This document shows positions 11,903-23,184 of a DNA stretch of 64,000 nucleotides, in pieces. Location of the stretch: the NCBI GenBank assembly GCA_000934385.1, contig KN880432.1, positions 124,001-188,000 of the forward strand, read 5' to 3'. Positions within the stretch are counted from its first letter, which is position 1. Each line of letters starts with the position of its first letter. Made by a program: the position numbers and the translations under genes. Source of the DNA: Cylindrobasidium torrendii FP15055 ss-10 (Eukaryota; Basidiomycota; Agaricomycetes; Agaricales; Physalacriaceae). A model generated the notes under the pieces. The model was not told where the DNA came from, did not search any database, and saw only the letters and a program-made list of their open reading frames with translations.

Positions 11903-14900
11903 CTACACCCCATAATGCACGAACGGCACCCATTCGGCGAAATTGTCTTCTCCAACCTCTTCCTTGACCTTCTCAACGGCAACATGTAGTGCATGCGCAA
12001 CCTGCATTCCTCGACCAGCCATTTTCTCCTCTATCAGTGTCCTATAGAATGTCTCGGCAACGCTCGGGGCGACTCCATCTCCAATAGCCCACATCGTCGC
12101 CACGACACTCCGATATCCGACAGCGAGCATCCCAGCAGCCAGATGGACAGCCTCATCCGGTACATCCTCAGCCCCAGTTGCTGTCTCGCATGCAGAAAGA
12201 AACGCAAGTTCCCCCACACTAGACGTCGTCTTCATCAGCTCGTTCAACGTCAGGTTCCGGTCGTACAGTATCAATGCGCTTTGGGCTGGAAGATTCGTAT
12301 TCTGGATACCGTGGCATGCAAGATGGATCCAAGGATACTTCCCCATTGACTTAAGGACAGCATCTGCGGTGCCCTCGTCATCTCTGAGCAATTTGAATGA
12401 CTTTGTCGGAAACACCTGGGCAATTCTATCCGCCTCCTCTACCGTTCCATGGAGTGGAGAGACCTCTGACCTCCCGGGCATAGCTTGGGCCACAACGAGG
12501 ACGCTTCGTGCTTCTGGAGTGCCGCCTGTGTCGAGCGTTCGTGGACTGATGTTAGCCAGTGTCGGTGTGTATGACGAGTTGAACAGCTCGAAGACGTTGC
12601 GTCTACGCCCAACACCGTATCTCCCAGCAGCATGAAGAGGAAGAAATGCTAGCGAGCCACTAGTGCACCAGGTTACATGTGACAAGCGACCGTCATTCGC
12701 ATCGAGTTCGATAATGTAGGGTAAAATTGGCTGCACGACGAAATCCCAAAGCTCGGCCAGTACATGGGCAGGGTCGTCCGCACCATCCCATGCCAAAGGA
12801 GCACCCGCACGATAGTTGCGAGTTCGAACGCCTCTGCTAGCAAGGTATTTGCCCCATTGATCTCGCAGCGTCCCCGCAAGCTCTATAGATAATTTGGGAA
12901 GAGGAACATGAATGATGGCGTGGGCTGGCGAGTGAAGAATGATAAGCGCGTCACAGCGTGTGTCGTCCAGGTTGATGCAAATAACAGGTCCATCAATGTT
13001 CGCATGGACATCTTGCGCGCGTCGGGGCCGTGGAAAACGTTCGAAACCAGGCAATCCCTGGATCTTCCCTACCAAAGTCTCGTATGCATACACGTTGCTG
13101 CGACGATTCCGTCCTTCCTCCTCGGTCTGTTGGAACTTCTCGATATCACTGGTCGTTTTATCTTGCTTCATTTCATCGTGGTCGAGATCGGGACGAGCAT
13201 CCAGCTCGCTGGCTATTGTCTTGTACTGCTCGGCGTACTCAGGATGTACCATTGAAAGATCACTGAGCGGCGTGCGCAGGTTCATTGTCTGATTCCAAAC
13301 AATAGCGCGTCCCTCTATCGTAAAGATTCAACCACTTGTCACAATCTGTGCTAGAGAACGTTTACCTTCAAACCACTCCAGCGCTTGTGCTACGCAATTG
13401 GCATCCAAGCTCGCCGCTGTTGCTGCATGACCAGGTTTTCCTAGATCAATATCGACGTAGCGTCGGCGCGTAGGGTGTCCCATCCAGGCCACGTTAGTGA
13501 GGAGCTCGAGGATACGCTTGTGCGTATCCAAGAGACTCTGTGGCGAAGGGCAAAAATGTGCGAATCGGACGTGAAGATCCTTGTCTTTCTGTGCTGCCCC
13601 ATATTGCCAAGTGGTACCGCCGGGCGCATGTGTGGCTCTTTTGTAAGCTTCAGAGGCTGAATTGAAGTCGGAATGCCCCAGAGACGGTGCCAGTGACGAT
13701 TCAAGGCGTGCCAGATGGGAGTCGGCGACCGCAAGGAGAGTGTGCACACTTTCCTCGTAATCCAGACCTTCGTGACTTGCAGAAATGGCTTTCTCTACGT
13801 CTGCAAGGTCTTTGCTGCGCTGGAATCGGTACCTGTATATAGAACTGAGGCGGTACAGCATCGTTCCTCGTCCAGCGTCACCAGGGGGCAGGAGATCATC
13901 TAATTTCTGCTGGATATCCAAGGCTTCCTCTAAAACTGCACACTCGACTGGTCCTGGATCCTCGGCAAATGGCCGGTAACGAGACAAGCAGCATCTGGTC
14001 AGCCCAATGAGAAATTCTGGCTCGTGAGAGTTTTTGCTTGCCAAGTGTCGAAGGTATGACAAGGCCTCGTCGATATCACCGAGCTTGTCCTTTGGGCTTC
14101 CGTCGTACTCGTAGCGATCGCAGAGGGCCAGCCCCAAGTTGAGCAGCCACGAATCCTTCTGCGCCCCATCGTCCTCCATCATAGAGCTGGCGATACTGAG
14201 CCAAACGATGACTTCTTCGAGATCCCCTCTGTCCATAGTGATGATGTATCGATAATACAACAAGCCACCGAGGTGGGAACTATACTTTGCCCTCTGGCGA
14301 AGATCGAGCCTCGCGCCGTTGGCGGGTGTCACGACTCGACGAAGAGCGGCAACACCTTCCTCAAGGATATGTGCGTACTGATGTATACCATGCGTACCAG
14401 ATAAGGTCGCATAAGCGATGTAGCAGTTCCAGCCCAAAGTGTCCCATAGCTCTGCGTTGTCGGAATTCTCTGCCTTCTTGCAGACCGCTTTGAGTAAGGT
14501 TACATTTCGCTGGATGTCTTCGATGTTTGGGTGCTGAGTGAATCGCTCGAAGTAAAAGGCTGCTATTCGAACTATGCATGCCTCTTGTCTGGGTCCACCT
14601 TCTGGTAGTAGCCCGACAGCCCGCTCCCGGAGAGCAATTGCCTGTCCAATGTCATAAGTGCGACGCGCGCGCTTGTAACGAGAAAAGAAATCATCGCTGA
14701 GAGACATAAGACAGTTTGGGCCCCAAAGTAATGTCAGCTCTGAGGGGAGTGAAGGGACCTCGTCTTCAGCGCGAAGCATTGCTATCTCGTCGAAATCCGA
14801 GCGTGCACCACGACCATTAAAGAGGCGCATGGTCAACAAGTCGGCGAGATTGCCTCGGAAACGAGGTCGTGGGACGAGGCCACTGTGTGTGGTCATCGGC

Positions 14901-15475
14901 ATCGCCAAGCGACACAGCGCAATGGCTTCGTCGAGGTCTGCAGAGTTTTTCGACATCCCAAAGCGTTCGACGTAACAGTTTGCGACGTTGGCCAGCATCA
15001 ACGATTTGATGTTTGGATTTGAGGGCGCAGACTTCGCCGCCCGCTGCATATACGATAGCGGGTCGTTCTCGGCGTCGTTGGTCGGACGTGTCTCATGGCG
15101 TTCGAGCAGATATTCTGCAACCGTCCACAGATGAATGGATAATTGTGCGTTATTTTCCGAAGCAAGCTCGCAGGCCCGCTTCTGCAGTGAGACGGCCTCA
15201 TCGAGGTCGCTAGGAAGTTGACTGTCTGTGAACCGCTGCCTAAACACTGCGGCTTCGTCGACTAGGCGGGTGATTTCGGCATCGTCCAGCGGCCAGTTCT
15301 CTGTCGCTTGTACTTGAAATCGTTGAGGGATTTCATAGTGATGGCCTTCAAATCGAATGCTCACCCCGCAGCATCGCTGGAAGACAATCAGAATCCCTGG
15401 CGTTTGACTACCAGGGCTCAACGTACCATCCTGGATAATTGCTCTGAAGTATCTTGTCGCAATTTCGGGCTCCAT
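11903..15475 (-). CDS. TPR-CHAT protein (caspase-like CHAT protease with TPR array)
   Basis: This is a large two-domain protein of about 1173 aa in two exons, 15475-13366 and 13314-11903. The 51-base intron joins EWFE to EGRAIVWNQTMNLRTPL. Residues 1 to about 700 are helical TPR-like repeats with recurring patterns such as DLDEAIALCRLA, DIGQAIALRERA and DIDEALSYLRHLA. The last 350 residues are a CHAT domain (caspase family, related to separase). They show SLAFLPLHAAG, the histidine motif HLACHG (His near residue 1038) and the cysteine motif FLSACETATG (Cys near 1079), so the catalytic dyad looks intact. Agaricomycetes carry many such genes. Bacterial TPR-CHAT relatives act in gasdermin and type III-E CRISPR defence; the substrate here is unknown. 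A role in cell death or signalling is inference only. Confidence 0.9.
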
Positions 15476-16030
15476 GGTGGTATTTGGGGAAAGACAATGG
15501 ACTGCTAGTATTCCCAGTCTCTGTCCAGGTAGAAGAGCAGGGTATGGGCACTACAGCGCTTAGTATTCCACTATCCTGCCTGGATCGATTGGCCGCGATG
15601 GGCTTGTCATTTGGGTGCGCGCTGTTTCAATTGAGGTCGACCCGCATTCCGACGGTTATCCCGGGCTATGCAACTTCGTTTCGTCAATCAGTCGTTCGTG
15701 CAGAATCTTGTCTTCAAGGAGAAGAATGAAAGTAGACTTGAAGTCCGGAAATGGCCGAAGGTGGAAGTCGGCAACTACTCATGGTGGCATCGTCTCTTCC
15801 AACCTCAAACTGAGTGTTTCGAACGTTGTTATGTAGAAAATGTTCAGAAAATGTTGGAAAAAGCGAGAGAGCAAGAGGTTATGTAAAGGATCCGAGGCGC
15901 TACAATCAATGTGCCTGACGACGGAAGTAAAGTCCTACAGGCACCGCTCCGGGCTTGCCTTCCAACTTTCATCTGGCCATCCTTCTTTCATACACGCTCC
16001 TTTTGCTACTCTGGATTGTAACTTTAGGCT
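15476..16030. other. Divergent intergenic region TPR-CHAT / MARVEL-like gene
   Basis: These 555 bases lie between two divergent genes and should contain both promoters. The open frames crossing the region lack splice signals and recognisable motifs. No strong TATA box was identified. Confidence 0.5.
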
Positions 16031-16787
16031 ATGCTCGGCCTTATAAGAGCTTCTCCGTATAAAGCGGCCTTGGGGATGCAGCGTACGCGATGGATCTGCT
16101 GCGCATTCCAAAACAAAGGCTGCACTAACGACGCCAACAGTGGTCCTGCTCGTTTTGACGCTAACTACCATGGGGCTCTCTGGGCGCGTAAATCAATATC
16201 AGGACTGGTTCTGTGCGTTTCTAGCTTATCTGTTGACTACTACTGACTATGCATCAGACGTCGCCGACCTCTTCCCTTTTGCATTTTCAGTCATATCCGT
16301 GGCTCTCCTACTGCTCCTCCTCATCCCACTCGCGGTCGGAATGGCGCGCTCACGAAGAATGTCACTTGCGGCCATGCGCATTATGCAAATCGGAGTATAC
16401 ACCGTACTCTCCGTCTTCTGGCTCTGCTCAAACGCATTCTCGACGAACCGCTGGAATGGCATCCCGCTCGATTGTAACGCCCTGGTGGACACCGCTGACG
16501 AAGAGGCAGACTTGACGGCGGAGTGGTGCAATGCGCTCAAAGCGCTGCGAGTCATCGTGTGGATTCTGTGGGCTGGATGTGCGTGTTCGTTATCTACACC
16601 TGAGCTGTGCCCACTGACCATGTTGTGCATAGTCCTTGGTGCCGATTTTCTGGCGTACAAATCCCCGAAGGAAGACTACCGCTCCAACATCATCCAGTGG
16701 GATCTTTACGGCGAGGATGGAATGTCGATACGAGCGAGCGTTGCGCCGAGCATGCTGTCTCGTTCATTCACTGATCCATTCCGCTGA
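16031..16787 (+). CDS. MARVEL-like four-helix membrane protein
   Basis: This is a small integral membrane protein of about 199 aa. The model is exons 16031-16082, 16141-16212, 16258-16578 and 16633-16787, and the frame stays open across all three introns. Spliced, it begins MLGLIRASPYKAALGMQLVL, so the first hydrophobic helix is made by the first splice. Further hydrophobic segments are FPFAFSVISVALLLLLLIPL, MQIGVYTVLSVFWLCSNAF and RVIVWILWAGFLGADFLA, giving four predicted helices and a cytosolic-like polar tail ending SFTDPFR. The layout fits the MARVEL-like proteins common in basidiomycetes. The function is unknown; relatives are placed in membrane apposition or vesicle traffic. Stop at 16785-16787. 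Confidence 0.7.
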
Positions 16788-17523
16788 ATCCCACTCCGGT
16801 CCAAGAAAGACATTTTCATATCTAGGCATGTTGTATGTACCCCGAATCTATTTTACGGAATTTATGGGCTAGTAGAGCATTGTCATCCACCCACTGTGCA
16901 ACATGTAAAGAGCACGCATAGTCCTTCCGGATCGCAGTCGTAAAATGGCAGAAGTTGCATTTTAATATGTATTGAATGTTGTAGGGTGGTAGCGAAGCTC
17001 CGTGTCCCTCGTCCTCGAAAAAGGCAGACACCAAGCATTATAAACCCCCTTGTTCCCTCTAGGTCCTCGCCATTAGGAAGCACAAGATCCAGCATGGTAC
17101 CGGTGCACCTTGGTTTACAAGGACCGTTGTGTAAGATGGAGAAAAAGAATGAAAGCCGAAAACTTCTTATACGCCGAGCCACGTGACTTGAGGGCCGGTT
17201 GTGCGCCACATTTCACATCTGTACTCTTCATCTTCTGTTTTTAACGCCCAATCCGCGAGTCTGACGACGAAACGACTTGGGTATGGACATTCATGCACAT
17301 GGGCCGCGCCATCGGCGACCTCTCGAGTCTCAATCTCAATCGTGAGTTCAGTTTAGGACATGTTTCTGGAGGACGCAAATTCGCCGTCCACTGCAGTGGC
17401 GGGGTTAAGTAATAGGTATACATTGATACAGTATTCATCGAGGAAAAAGTATGCGCTACAGTATTTGGGTGCTATCATGCTTGAGCCATCTACTAGCTGC
17501 TTGAATTTGACGATCACAGGTGG
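16788..17523. other. Convergent intergenic region, no gene seen
   Basis: This 736-base gap lies between the stop codons of the MARVEL-like gene and RRP3. Open frames of around 100 codons on the minus strand show no motif and no exon-like continuity. It probably holds the two 3' UTRs. Confidence 0.5.
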
Positions 17524-19043
17524 TCATACTCTTGCTTTTTTGCGCTTTTGTTGCCCTGCTGAGCCCAGTAGAGCAAGTTCCTCGACTCCTTCGATTGCTC
17601 CTGCATCTTCCAAGTAACGCTTGCCACGACCTTTGCCGTGCTTTGTGCCCGATGGCTCGTTCTTCATTTCGTGCATGACCTGATGCGCCGCGTTGTCCAC
17701 TGTGGACCGCAACGCGTTAACAACCTCCTTGTCGATGGGCCATTCCGGTAGTTTGCAGTTGATGGCTTTCTCGAGGCGCTGCAAGAGCTCGACATCATAC
17801 TGCGTGATGAGGGTGACAGCTTTACCCGCGCGGCCAGCGCGCGCTGTCCGGCCAACTCTGTGTATGTAGTCTTTGGACGTTGTGGGCATGTCATAATTAA
17901 TTACAAGATCGACAAGTGGTATGTCCAGCCCACTGCAAATCGTCAGCAATATGGTAGACTGGAATGGAATGGACATACCGACTGACGACGTCCGTTGCGA
18001 CCAAGATCTTGCGCTCTCCGGACTTGAACTTTGCCAGTGCTCCAAGCCTTTGCGTCTGTGTGAGTTCTCCGTGTAAAGGGACGACCGAGAATGTGAGCAT
18101 GCGCAGCATACCGGCCAATCTGAAAGTCAGTCAGCGAGACAGTCAAACACCCAATGTGAAGTATGTACCGCCGCGCATTGTGTATGGTTCGAACGAAGAT
18201 GATCATGGAGGACTGCGCTTGCGATTCAATAAGTGCAACGACATTCGCGTCCTTCATAACGAGTGGGCAAAGTATATAATATTGCAATAAGGTGTCGACA
18301 GTTTGGTTTCTGTGCACATATCAGTTACTCGTGCACAATAATGTATGAGTAGGACGCACGCTAATCCTGCCTCTACTCTAACATGGTCACGAAGACTCGC
18401 ACGCTGCAGCTTCGCGACTTTTGTGGTCATAGTGGCCGAGAACAGGTACGTCGTCCGTTCAGTTGGGATAGCTTGAAGGACGAGGTCAATGGAAGCACCG
18501 AAATCAAGATCAAGCAAACGATCCGCCTCATCCAGGACCTGTTGTAGTTTTAGTCTTGACCCAGCTCTATCATTGACACCACACCAAATGTTGGATGCTT
18601 TTGAGATGGAAACCCTTGGTAGTTTTGAGATGGTCTAGCAAGCGACCTGGAGTGGCGATGATGATGTGTGGTTTCTTTGCGAGTGCGACGGCTTGGTCTA
18701 TTTTATCAACGTCGCCGCCCACTATGACCGCGCATCGGACACCAATCCCAGCACCTAGAGCCTCGAATTGTGATGATATTTGATAGGCAAGTTCGCGAGT
18801 TGGGGCCAGCACGCAAGCGAAAATGCCCCGAGGAGATTCCCAAAGGCGCTGGATGATAGGAAGAGCGAAGGCAGCAGTTTTTCCAGAACCAGTAGGAGCT
18901 AGTGCGATAATGTCCTTGCCCTGCAGAGCGGCTGGGATGCATTGTTGTTGAACAGGCGTTGGCCGGGTAAAGTTGAGTGCAGCAGCGGCGTCTACAAGTT
19001 GTGGAATAAGCCCTAATGAGGCGAACGTATCATGGTCGGCCAT
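17524..19043 (-). CDS. RRP3: ATP-dependent rRNA helicase Rrp3 (DDX47 family)
   Basis: This is a nucleolar DEAD-box helicase needed for 18S rRNA processing and 40S assembly. The start ATG at 19043-19041 gives [12 protein letters not shown], the typical short N-terminus. Motifs run in order: the Q motif ([13 protein letters not shown]), motif I (APTGSGKT), Ia (PTRELAYQ), Ib (TPGRLLDHL), II (LDEADRLLD, which becomes visible only after removing the intron around 18520-18570), III (SATMTTKVA), IV (IIFVRT), V ([15 protein letters not shown], across an intron) and VI ([13 protein letters not shown]). The C-terminus is basic ([10 protein letters not shown]), as expected for a nucleolar protein. About five introns are visible. 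It is divergent from the fumarate reductase gene. Confidence 0.93.
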
Positions 19044-19490
19044 GATGGTGAATATAGAAAAGCAAGCATCAGAATTGATCGAATTCAAAGTATGTAGACA
19101 AATCCCGCGGGCTACTACATACACCATTACTTCGAATCTGAGGAGGCTGCTTCAGAGCTGCTTAAGTGTAACGTCGACGTTTGGCATACGGAAGGACTCT
19201 CACTTAAAGCTTCAAGGTGCTCATACATGGCTGCAAAACGTCAACTTCGAACACCAGTCTCATATTGTTGGCCGCTTTCGCGAGGCTGCTGGTACTGTAT
19301 CTAAACCTTGTGCTTACCCCACTCGTAACTCTGTAAGCAGACTGAGGCTCCGACAACTTGGCTGGCTGGTGAGCCAGAATCGCACGCTGCATGGCGCCAT
19401 AGCCGGAGAACTAGGTTGTGCACTCGTGGGCTGGACTTGTTCTAGACACTGGGAAGGTGGATATATGCCCGCTGGCTGTATGCTGATTCA
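19044..19490. other. Divergent promoter region RRP3 / fumarate reductase
   Basis: These 447 bases separate two divergent start codons and carry both promoters. A long plus-strand open frame crosses the region, but its sequence shows no motif and runs into the reductase gene in a different frame. Confidence 0.5.
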
Positions 19491-21164
19491 ATGCCACTTC
19501 CCAGACGTTCACGCGTCGTCTCATTTCTCTTTATCGCCATACTCGCGTATATCGGCGTACTTGTTAAACGAAAGTTTATGTCTCCACCGCGTGTTATCGT
19601 CGTTGGAGGAGGACTAGCTGGGTTGAGTGCTGCCCATACTGTATTACAGAATGGCGCCAGTGTGCTCTTGCTGGACAAAATGAAATCGTAAGGATGGCCT
19701 TCAAATTTGTCTCGTGTGCGCTCAAGAGAATTCAGTCTTGGAGGAAATTCTGTCAAAGCCAGCTCTGGAATCAACGGCGCGGGGACACCAGCACAGGCAG
19801 CCAAATCCATTGTCGACTCTGTTGATGATTTGTGAGTGATGGTCAAATGTCAAGCAGCGTGATTGATCCAACTTGTTCCCCTCCACCAGCATCAAAGACA
19901 CTACCGCCTCGGCCGGTAGCCTTGCCCGCCCCAACCTCATTTCCGCTCTTGCAAGCAACTCTGCCTCGTCTCTCGAATGGCTGGGCCAGTTGGGCATCGA
20001 TTTATCGCAGGTGACGCGCCTAGGTGGCCATACTATTCCTCGTACCCACCGTGGCAACGGCGGCCCACCTGGATGGGCTATCACTTCAGCTCTGTTCAAG
20101 AAACTTGACACCGAAGAAAAAGCAACTGTCGTCAAATCCGCGACTGTCACCAAACTTCTGGAAGCGGATGGAAAGGTTGTCGGTGTTGAGTATGCTGTCG
20201 ATGGTTCTGTCCAACGAGCAGAAGGCCCCGTCATTCTCGCTACTGGGTGCGTCAACCGAAAAACGATCTATGTCGACTGACCAGAGGATACCAGCGGCTA
20301 CGCAGCAGATTTCTCCTCATCCGGATTCCTTTCCCAGTACCGTCCAGAATTGCTCAGCGTTCCTACGACCAACGGAGGCCACGCTACTGGAGATGGCCTC
20401 AAGCTCTCTGTAGCGCTCAGCACACCAGCTGCACTGGTCGACATGGATCAAATCCAAGTTCACCCAACAGGATTCGTCGACCCGTCCGATACCAGCTCGC
20501 AAACAAAATTTCTCGCCGCCGAAGCTCTGCGGGGGGTCGGGGGTATTCTGCTCAACGGCACGGGAGAACGCTTTGTGAACGAGGTTGAACGTAGGGACTT
20601 TGTCACGGCGCGCATGCAGGAAGTTATCGCGGCAGGACATGGACCTGTTCGCCTTGTTCTCAACAAGGATGCCGCCGACGAGCTTGCGGCGCACATCGGC
20701 TTCTACGTGTCAAAGGGACTGATGCAGCGTGTTGAAGGCATCAAGGAGCTGGCGTCCGTTACAGGCCTTGATGAAAGCACACTGAGCAAGACATTCGAGG
20801 CGCACCTTAGATACGCCAACAAGGAGGAGGCCGATCCATTTGGCAAAGGTACACATTCCGTTTCTCATGTACGAGCAATTTCTAATTCCTCCCCCAAGTT
20901 TACTTCAGCAACCCTAAATTTGATTCGAATGGCCAATTCCTCGTCGCGACAATGACACCGGTCGTTCACTATACCATGGGCGGACTCTCGGTGGACGAAC
21001 TCGCGAGAGTGCTTCATGCCGATGGTACGCCTATTTCTGGCTTGTACGCTGGTGGGGAGGTCATTGGCGGTGTACATGGCCAAAACAGGCTTGGGGGATC
21101 GTCCCTTCTAGAGGCGGTCGTGTTTGGAAGGCTTGCAGGTCACGCAGCAGTCGAGGGAAAATGA
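19491..21164 (+). CDS. FRD1: FAD-dependent fumarate reductase (Osm1/Frd1 family)
   Basis: This is a soluble flavoprotein that reduces fumarate to succinate. In yeast the Osm1/Frds enzymes reoxidise FADH2, including for ER oxidative folding under anoxia. The N-terminus ([20 protein letters not shown]) is a short basic segment plus one hydrophobic helix, a probable signal anchor for the ER or mitochondria. The FAD-binding Rossmann motif [15 protein letters not shown] follows, then [18 protein letters not shown] (across an intron) and the catalytic-domain segments [33 protein letters not shown] and [13 protein letters not shown]. The C-terminal FAD contact is [22 protein letters not shown]. Introns are visible near 19690, 19830, 20247 and 20849. 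It ends at TGA 21162-21164 with no cytochrome b5 domain, unlike some fungal relatives. Confidence 0.92.
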
Positions 21165-21466
21165 GAAATGTCAATGCCGTCAATGCCACTTGTATCAATA
21201 AAAATGTAGGATAATATGTGAATATTTGTGCGCCCCTATGAACATGCAGTGTGTCAGTGGGTAATAGCCTTGCAAGACAGGGTTTCGAAGAGACACAGTT
21301 CGACGTCAACCTTGTTGATGCCATCGAGTCGACCGCCGATCCTGCGTCGCCAATGACATCGCAGTGAGACGCACATTCAGCTTGGGTGGTATAAGAAGCT
21401 TAAGCTCCTTTGGCCTCGATATACTACGCATTCATCTCATTCTCGTCACCCCCCAAATTTCAAACA
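21165..21466 (+). other. 3' end of fumarate reductase and promoter of next gene
   Basis: This 302-base spacer contains AATAAA at about 21197-21202, 33 bases after the reductase stop and well placed as a polyadenylation signal. The second half is the upstream region of the HVA1-like gene. No other gene is seen. Confidence 0.55.
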
Positions 21467-21852
21467 ATGGCCGACCAACTCGAGAAGGGACAAGATGTCT
21501 CGTACGTAGCTCGCAGTGCTTAAACAGGCCATACATTTACCGAAGCTATAGATGGAAGTGGGGAAGCAGCCAAGTAACTGGGAAAGTGGCCGAAGTCGTG
21601 GAGGAGGGCAAAGCACAAGTCACCAGCAACAAGGTTCGCTCTGCTTCGAAAATGGCCTCTTACATCAATCTAATTCCCGTGCAACAGGGAAATGTCATCA
21701 CTCGCAACGCCCGTGAAGGTGATCCAGCGGTCAAGATATCTCGCAAAGGAGTGCGTCTTTCGTTGAGCTAGTACGGCGCTGACTAAAGCTCGCCCACGCA
21801 GAACGATGTTGTGAAGCTCAGCCACGAGCTTAATGAAGTGGATGCGGAGTAA
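21467..21852 (+). CDS. HVA1/Tudor-domain small protein (DUF2945)
   Basis: This is a 76-residue protein in four exons (21467-21501, 21552-21633, 21688-21750, 21802-21852), with all joins in frame. The spliced product begins MADQLEKGQDVSWKWGSSQV and continues TGKVAEVVEEGKAQVTSNKG, then VITRNAREGDPAVKISRKG and NDVVKLSHELNEVDAE. The VSWKWG..TGKV start and the NEGDPAV/ISRKGNDVVKL segment are the hallmark of the hypervirulence-associated (HVA1) Tudor family, formerly DUF2945. It is a single small beta-barrel and probably cytosolic. The name comes from a Cryptococcus mutant phenotype; the molecular role is unknown. Introns make up nearly half of the gene. It lies immediately upstream of two DUF202 genes on the same strand. 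Confidence 0.87.
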
Positions 21853-21998
21853 TTAAAAAGTCGTAAATGTGTAACACAGGGATTGATAATCTTTCTCTAA
21901 GCCAACTGTCAGCGAGCGAGCGCGATCATGGGCTTAGTAGTCGCGTGACCGTGCCGACCCTGTTTCCTTTCGCCCACCATCGACTTATTGTCTTTATT

Positions 21999-22424
21999 AT
22001 GAGTGTGCCCGGACAAACGTCAAACACCCACTCCTTGATCCCTGGAACGCAGAGCCGTCTGCCAATTGCTTTACATCTCTACAACAACGGCTCTGTCGCC
22101 CGTGATCATCTAGCGCTTGAACGTACTTTTCTTGGCTACCTCAGGACCAGCCTCGCAGTCGCATCCGCTGGTGTCGCCTTTGTCCAATTCTTCAACATAC
22201 CACAAGTCGATTCGGCCACCACTTCTAGCTCAAAATCCGCACGGTCCATCGGTGCTGCGGCTATCATTATTGCCCTGGCTCTTCTGTTCATTGGCACGGA
22301 GCGGTTCTTCTCGGTGCAGTTCAAACTGTTGGATGGAAAGTTTCCTGTAGCACGCGCACTTGTAGCGGCCACAACGCTTGGCATTTTGGGAATCATCATC
22401 GCCGCCCTCGTTGCAATCGTCTGA
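21999..22424 (+). CDS. DUF202 membrane protein, copy 1
   Basis: This is a single-exon gene for a protein of about 141 aa with three predicted membrane helices. The start ATG at 21999 gives MSVPGQTSNTHSLIPGTQSR, a polar cytosolic N-terminus. The conserved DUF202 core follows: ARDHLALERTFLGYLRTSLA, then helices around VASAGVAFVQFF, IGAAAIIIALALLFIG and ARALVAATTLGILGIIIAAL. The DUF202 domain also forms the membrane anchor of the polyphosphate polymerase VTC complex (Vtc1/Vtc4). This protein lacks the catalytic and SPX parts, so it could be a Vtc1-like or free-standing DUF202 protein. It is a tandem paralogue of the gene 211 bases downstream. Confidence 0.88.
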   Translation: MSVPGQTSNTHSLIPGTQSRLPIALHLYNNGSVARDHLALERTFLGYLRTSLAVASAGVAFVQFFNIPQVDSATTSSSKSARSIGAAAIIIALALLFIGTERFFSVQFKLLDGKFPVARALVAATTLGILGIIIAALVAIV

Positions 22425-22635
22425 ACGAGAGGTCAATGATCATCATATACGTGAATACCAGATCCTCCTCGTTTGCATTTGTATCCTCACGATTTATTAG
22501 CACGCTCTACGATGAGCCATTGTTCCAAAAGAAGTTGTTTATGTAAAACTGCACGTCGAGCGGGACGCGACCCTGTCACGCCATACACCCTTTCGAAGGC
22601 GCTTTCTATTTATTCCAGGTTCACCCGCAACCTTC

Positions 22636-23184
22636 ATGGAGTCCGCTCGGCTGGGCGACGTCTGCGACGAGCGGACACCTCTTCTCCCCAAGCCAGGCCG
22701 CGATCCAGACAAATCCCTCTCAAATCGCATCTCACCCATACTGGTTAACAATGGAAACGTCGCCCGCGACCACCTTGCGCTCGAAAGGACATACTTGGGC
22801 TACCTCAGAACGAGCCTCGCAGTCGCAGCCGTCGGCGTTTCACTCGTCCAGCTCTTCATCGTGCCCGCGGAAGCCCAAGTCCAACCTACACCCTTCAGGT
22901 CTTTTGACAACGAGAAAAAGAGGAAGAACATGAGTACCAGCTATGTTTTGACATCCCCGGATGCTGCCTCGACACGGACCGCGCTTGACAACTTTGCGCG
23001 ACCTTTGGGTGCAACAGCGCTCTGCCTGGCGTTGATGTTGCTCTTCATTGGTGCGACACGCTTCTTTTCTGTCCAGAACAGTTTGGTGGAAGGAAAATTC
23101 CCTCTTGCGCGAGGGATGACAGCGAGTATAGCGGTTGGCGTTTTGGTTTTGGTTGTTTCGACTCTTGTTTGTGTGTTACTTTGA
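22636..23184 (+). CDS. DUF202 membrane protein, copy 2
   Basis: This is a single-exon gene for a protein of about 182 aa. It shares with copy 1 the core VARDHLALERTYLGYLRTSL, a following hydrophobic helix ending in VQLFIVP and the segment LLFIGATRFFSVQNSLVEGK. It differs by a longer acidic N-terminus with a di-leucine-like ERTPLLP motif, which in other proteins sorts to the vacuole or lysosome. It also has a basic loop of about 35 residues (SFDNEKKRKN) between helices 1 and 2. Three membrane helices are predicted. The clear similarity, same orientation and 211-base spacing show a local duplication followed by divergence of the N-terminus and loop. Confidence 0.88.
   Translation: MESARLGDVCDERTPLLPKPGRDPDKSLSNRISPILVNNGNVARDHLALERTYLGYLRTSLAVAAVGVSLVQLFIVPAEAQVQPTPFRSFDNEKKRKNMSTSYVLTSPDAASTRTALDNFARPLGATALCLALMLLFIGATRFFSVQNSLVEGKFPLARGMTASIAVGVLVLVVSTLVCVLL

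Noticed and set aside
11803..12000. Open frame with IHTY repeats
   Set aside because: It is the translation of the TATG microsatellite running antisense into the CHAT gene end, not a protein.
11903..13314. Separase identity for the CHAT domain gene
   Set aside because: Separase shares the fold and His/Cys motifs, but here the flanking LPLHAAG, HLACHG and SACETATG text and the TPR pattern match the CHAT family; separase-specific segments are absent.
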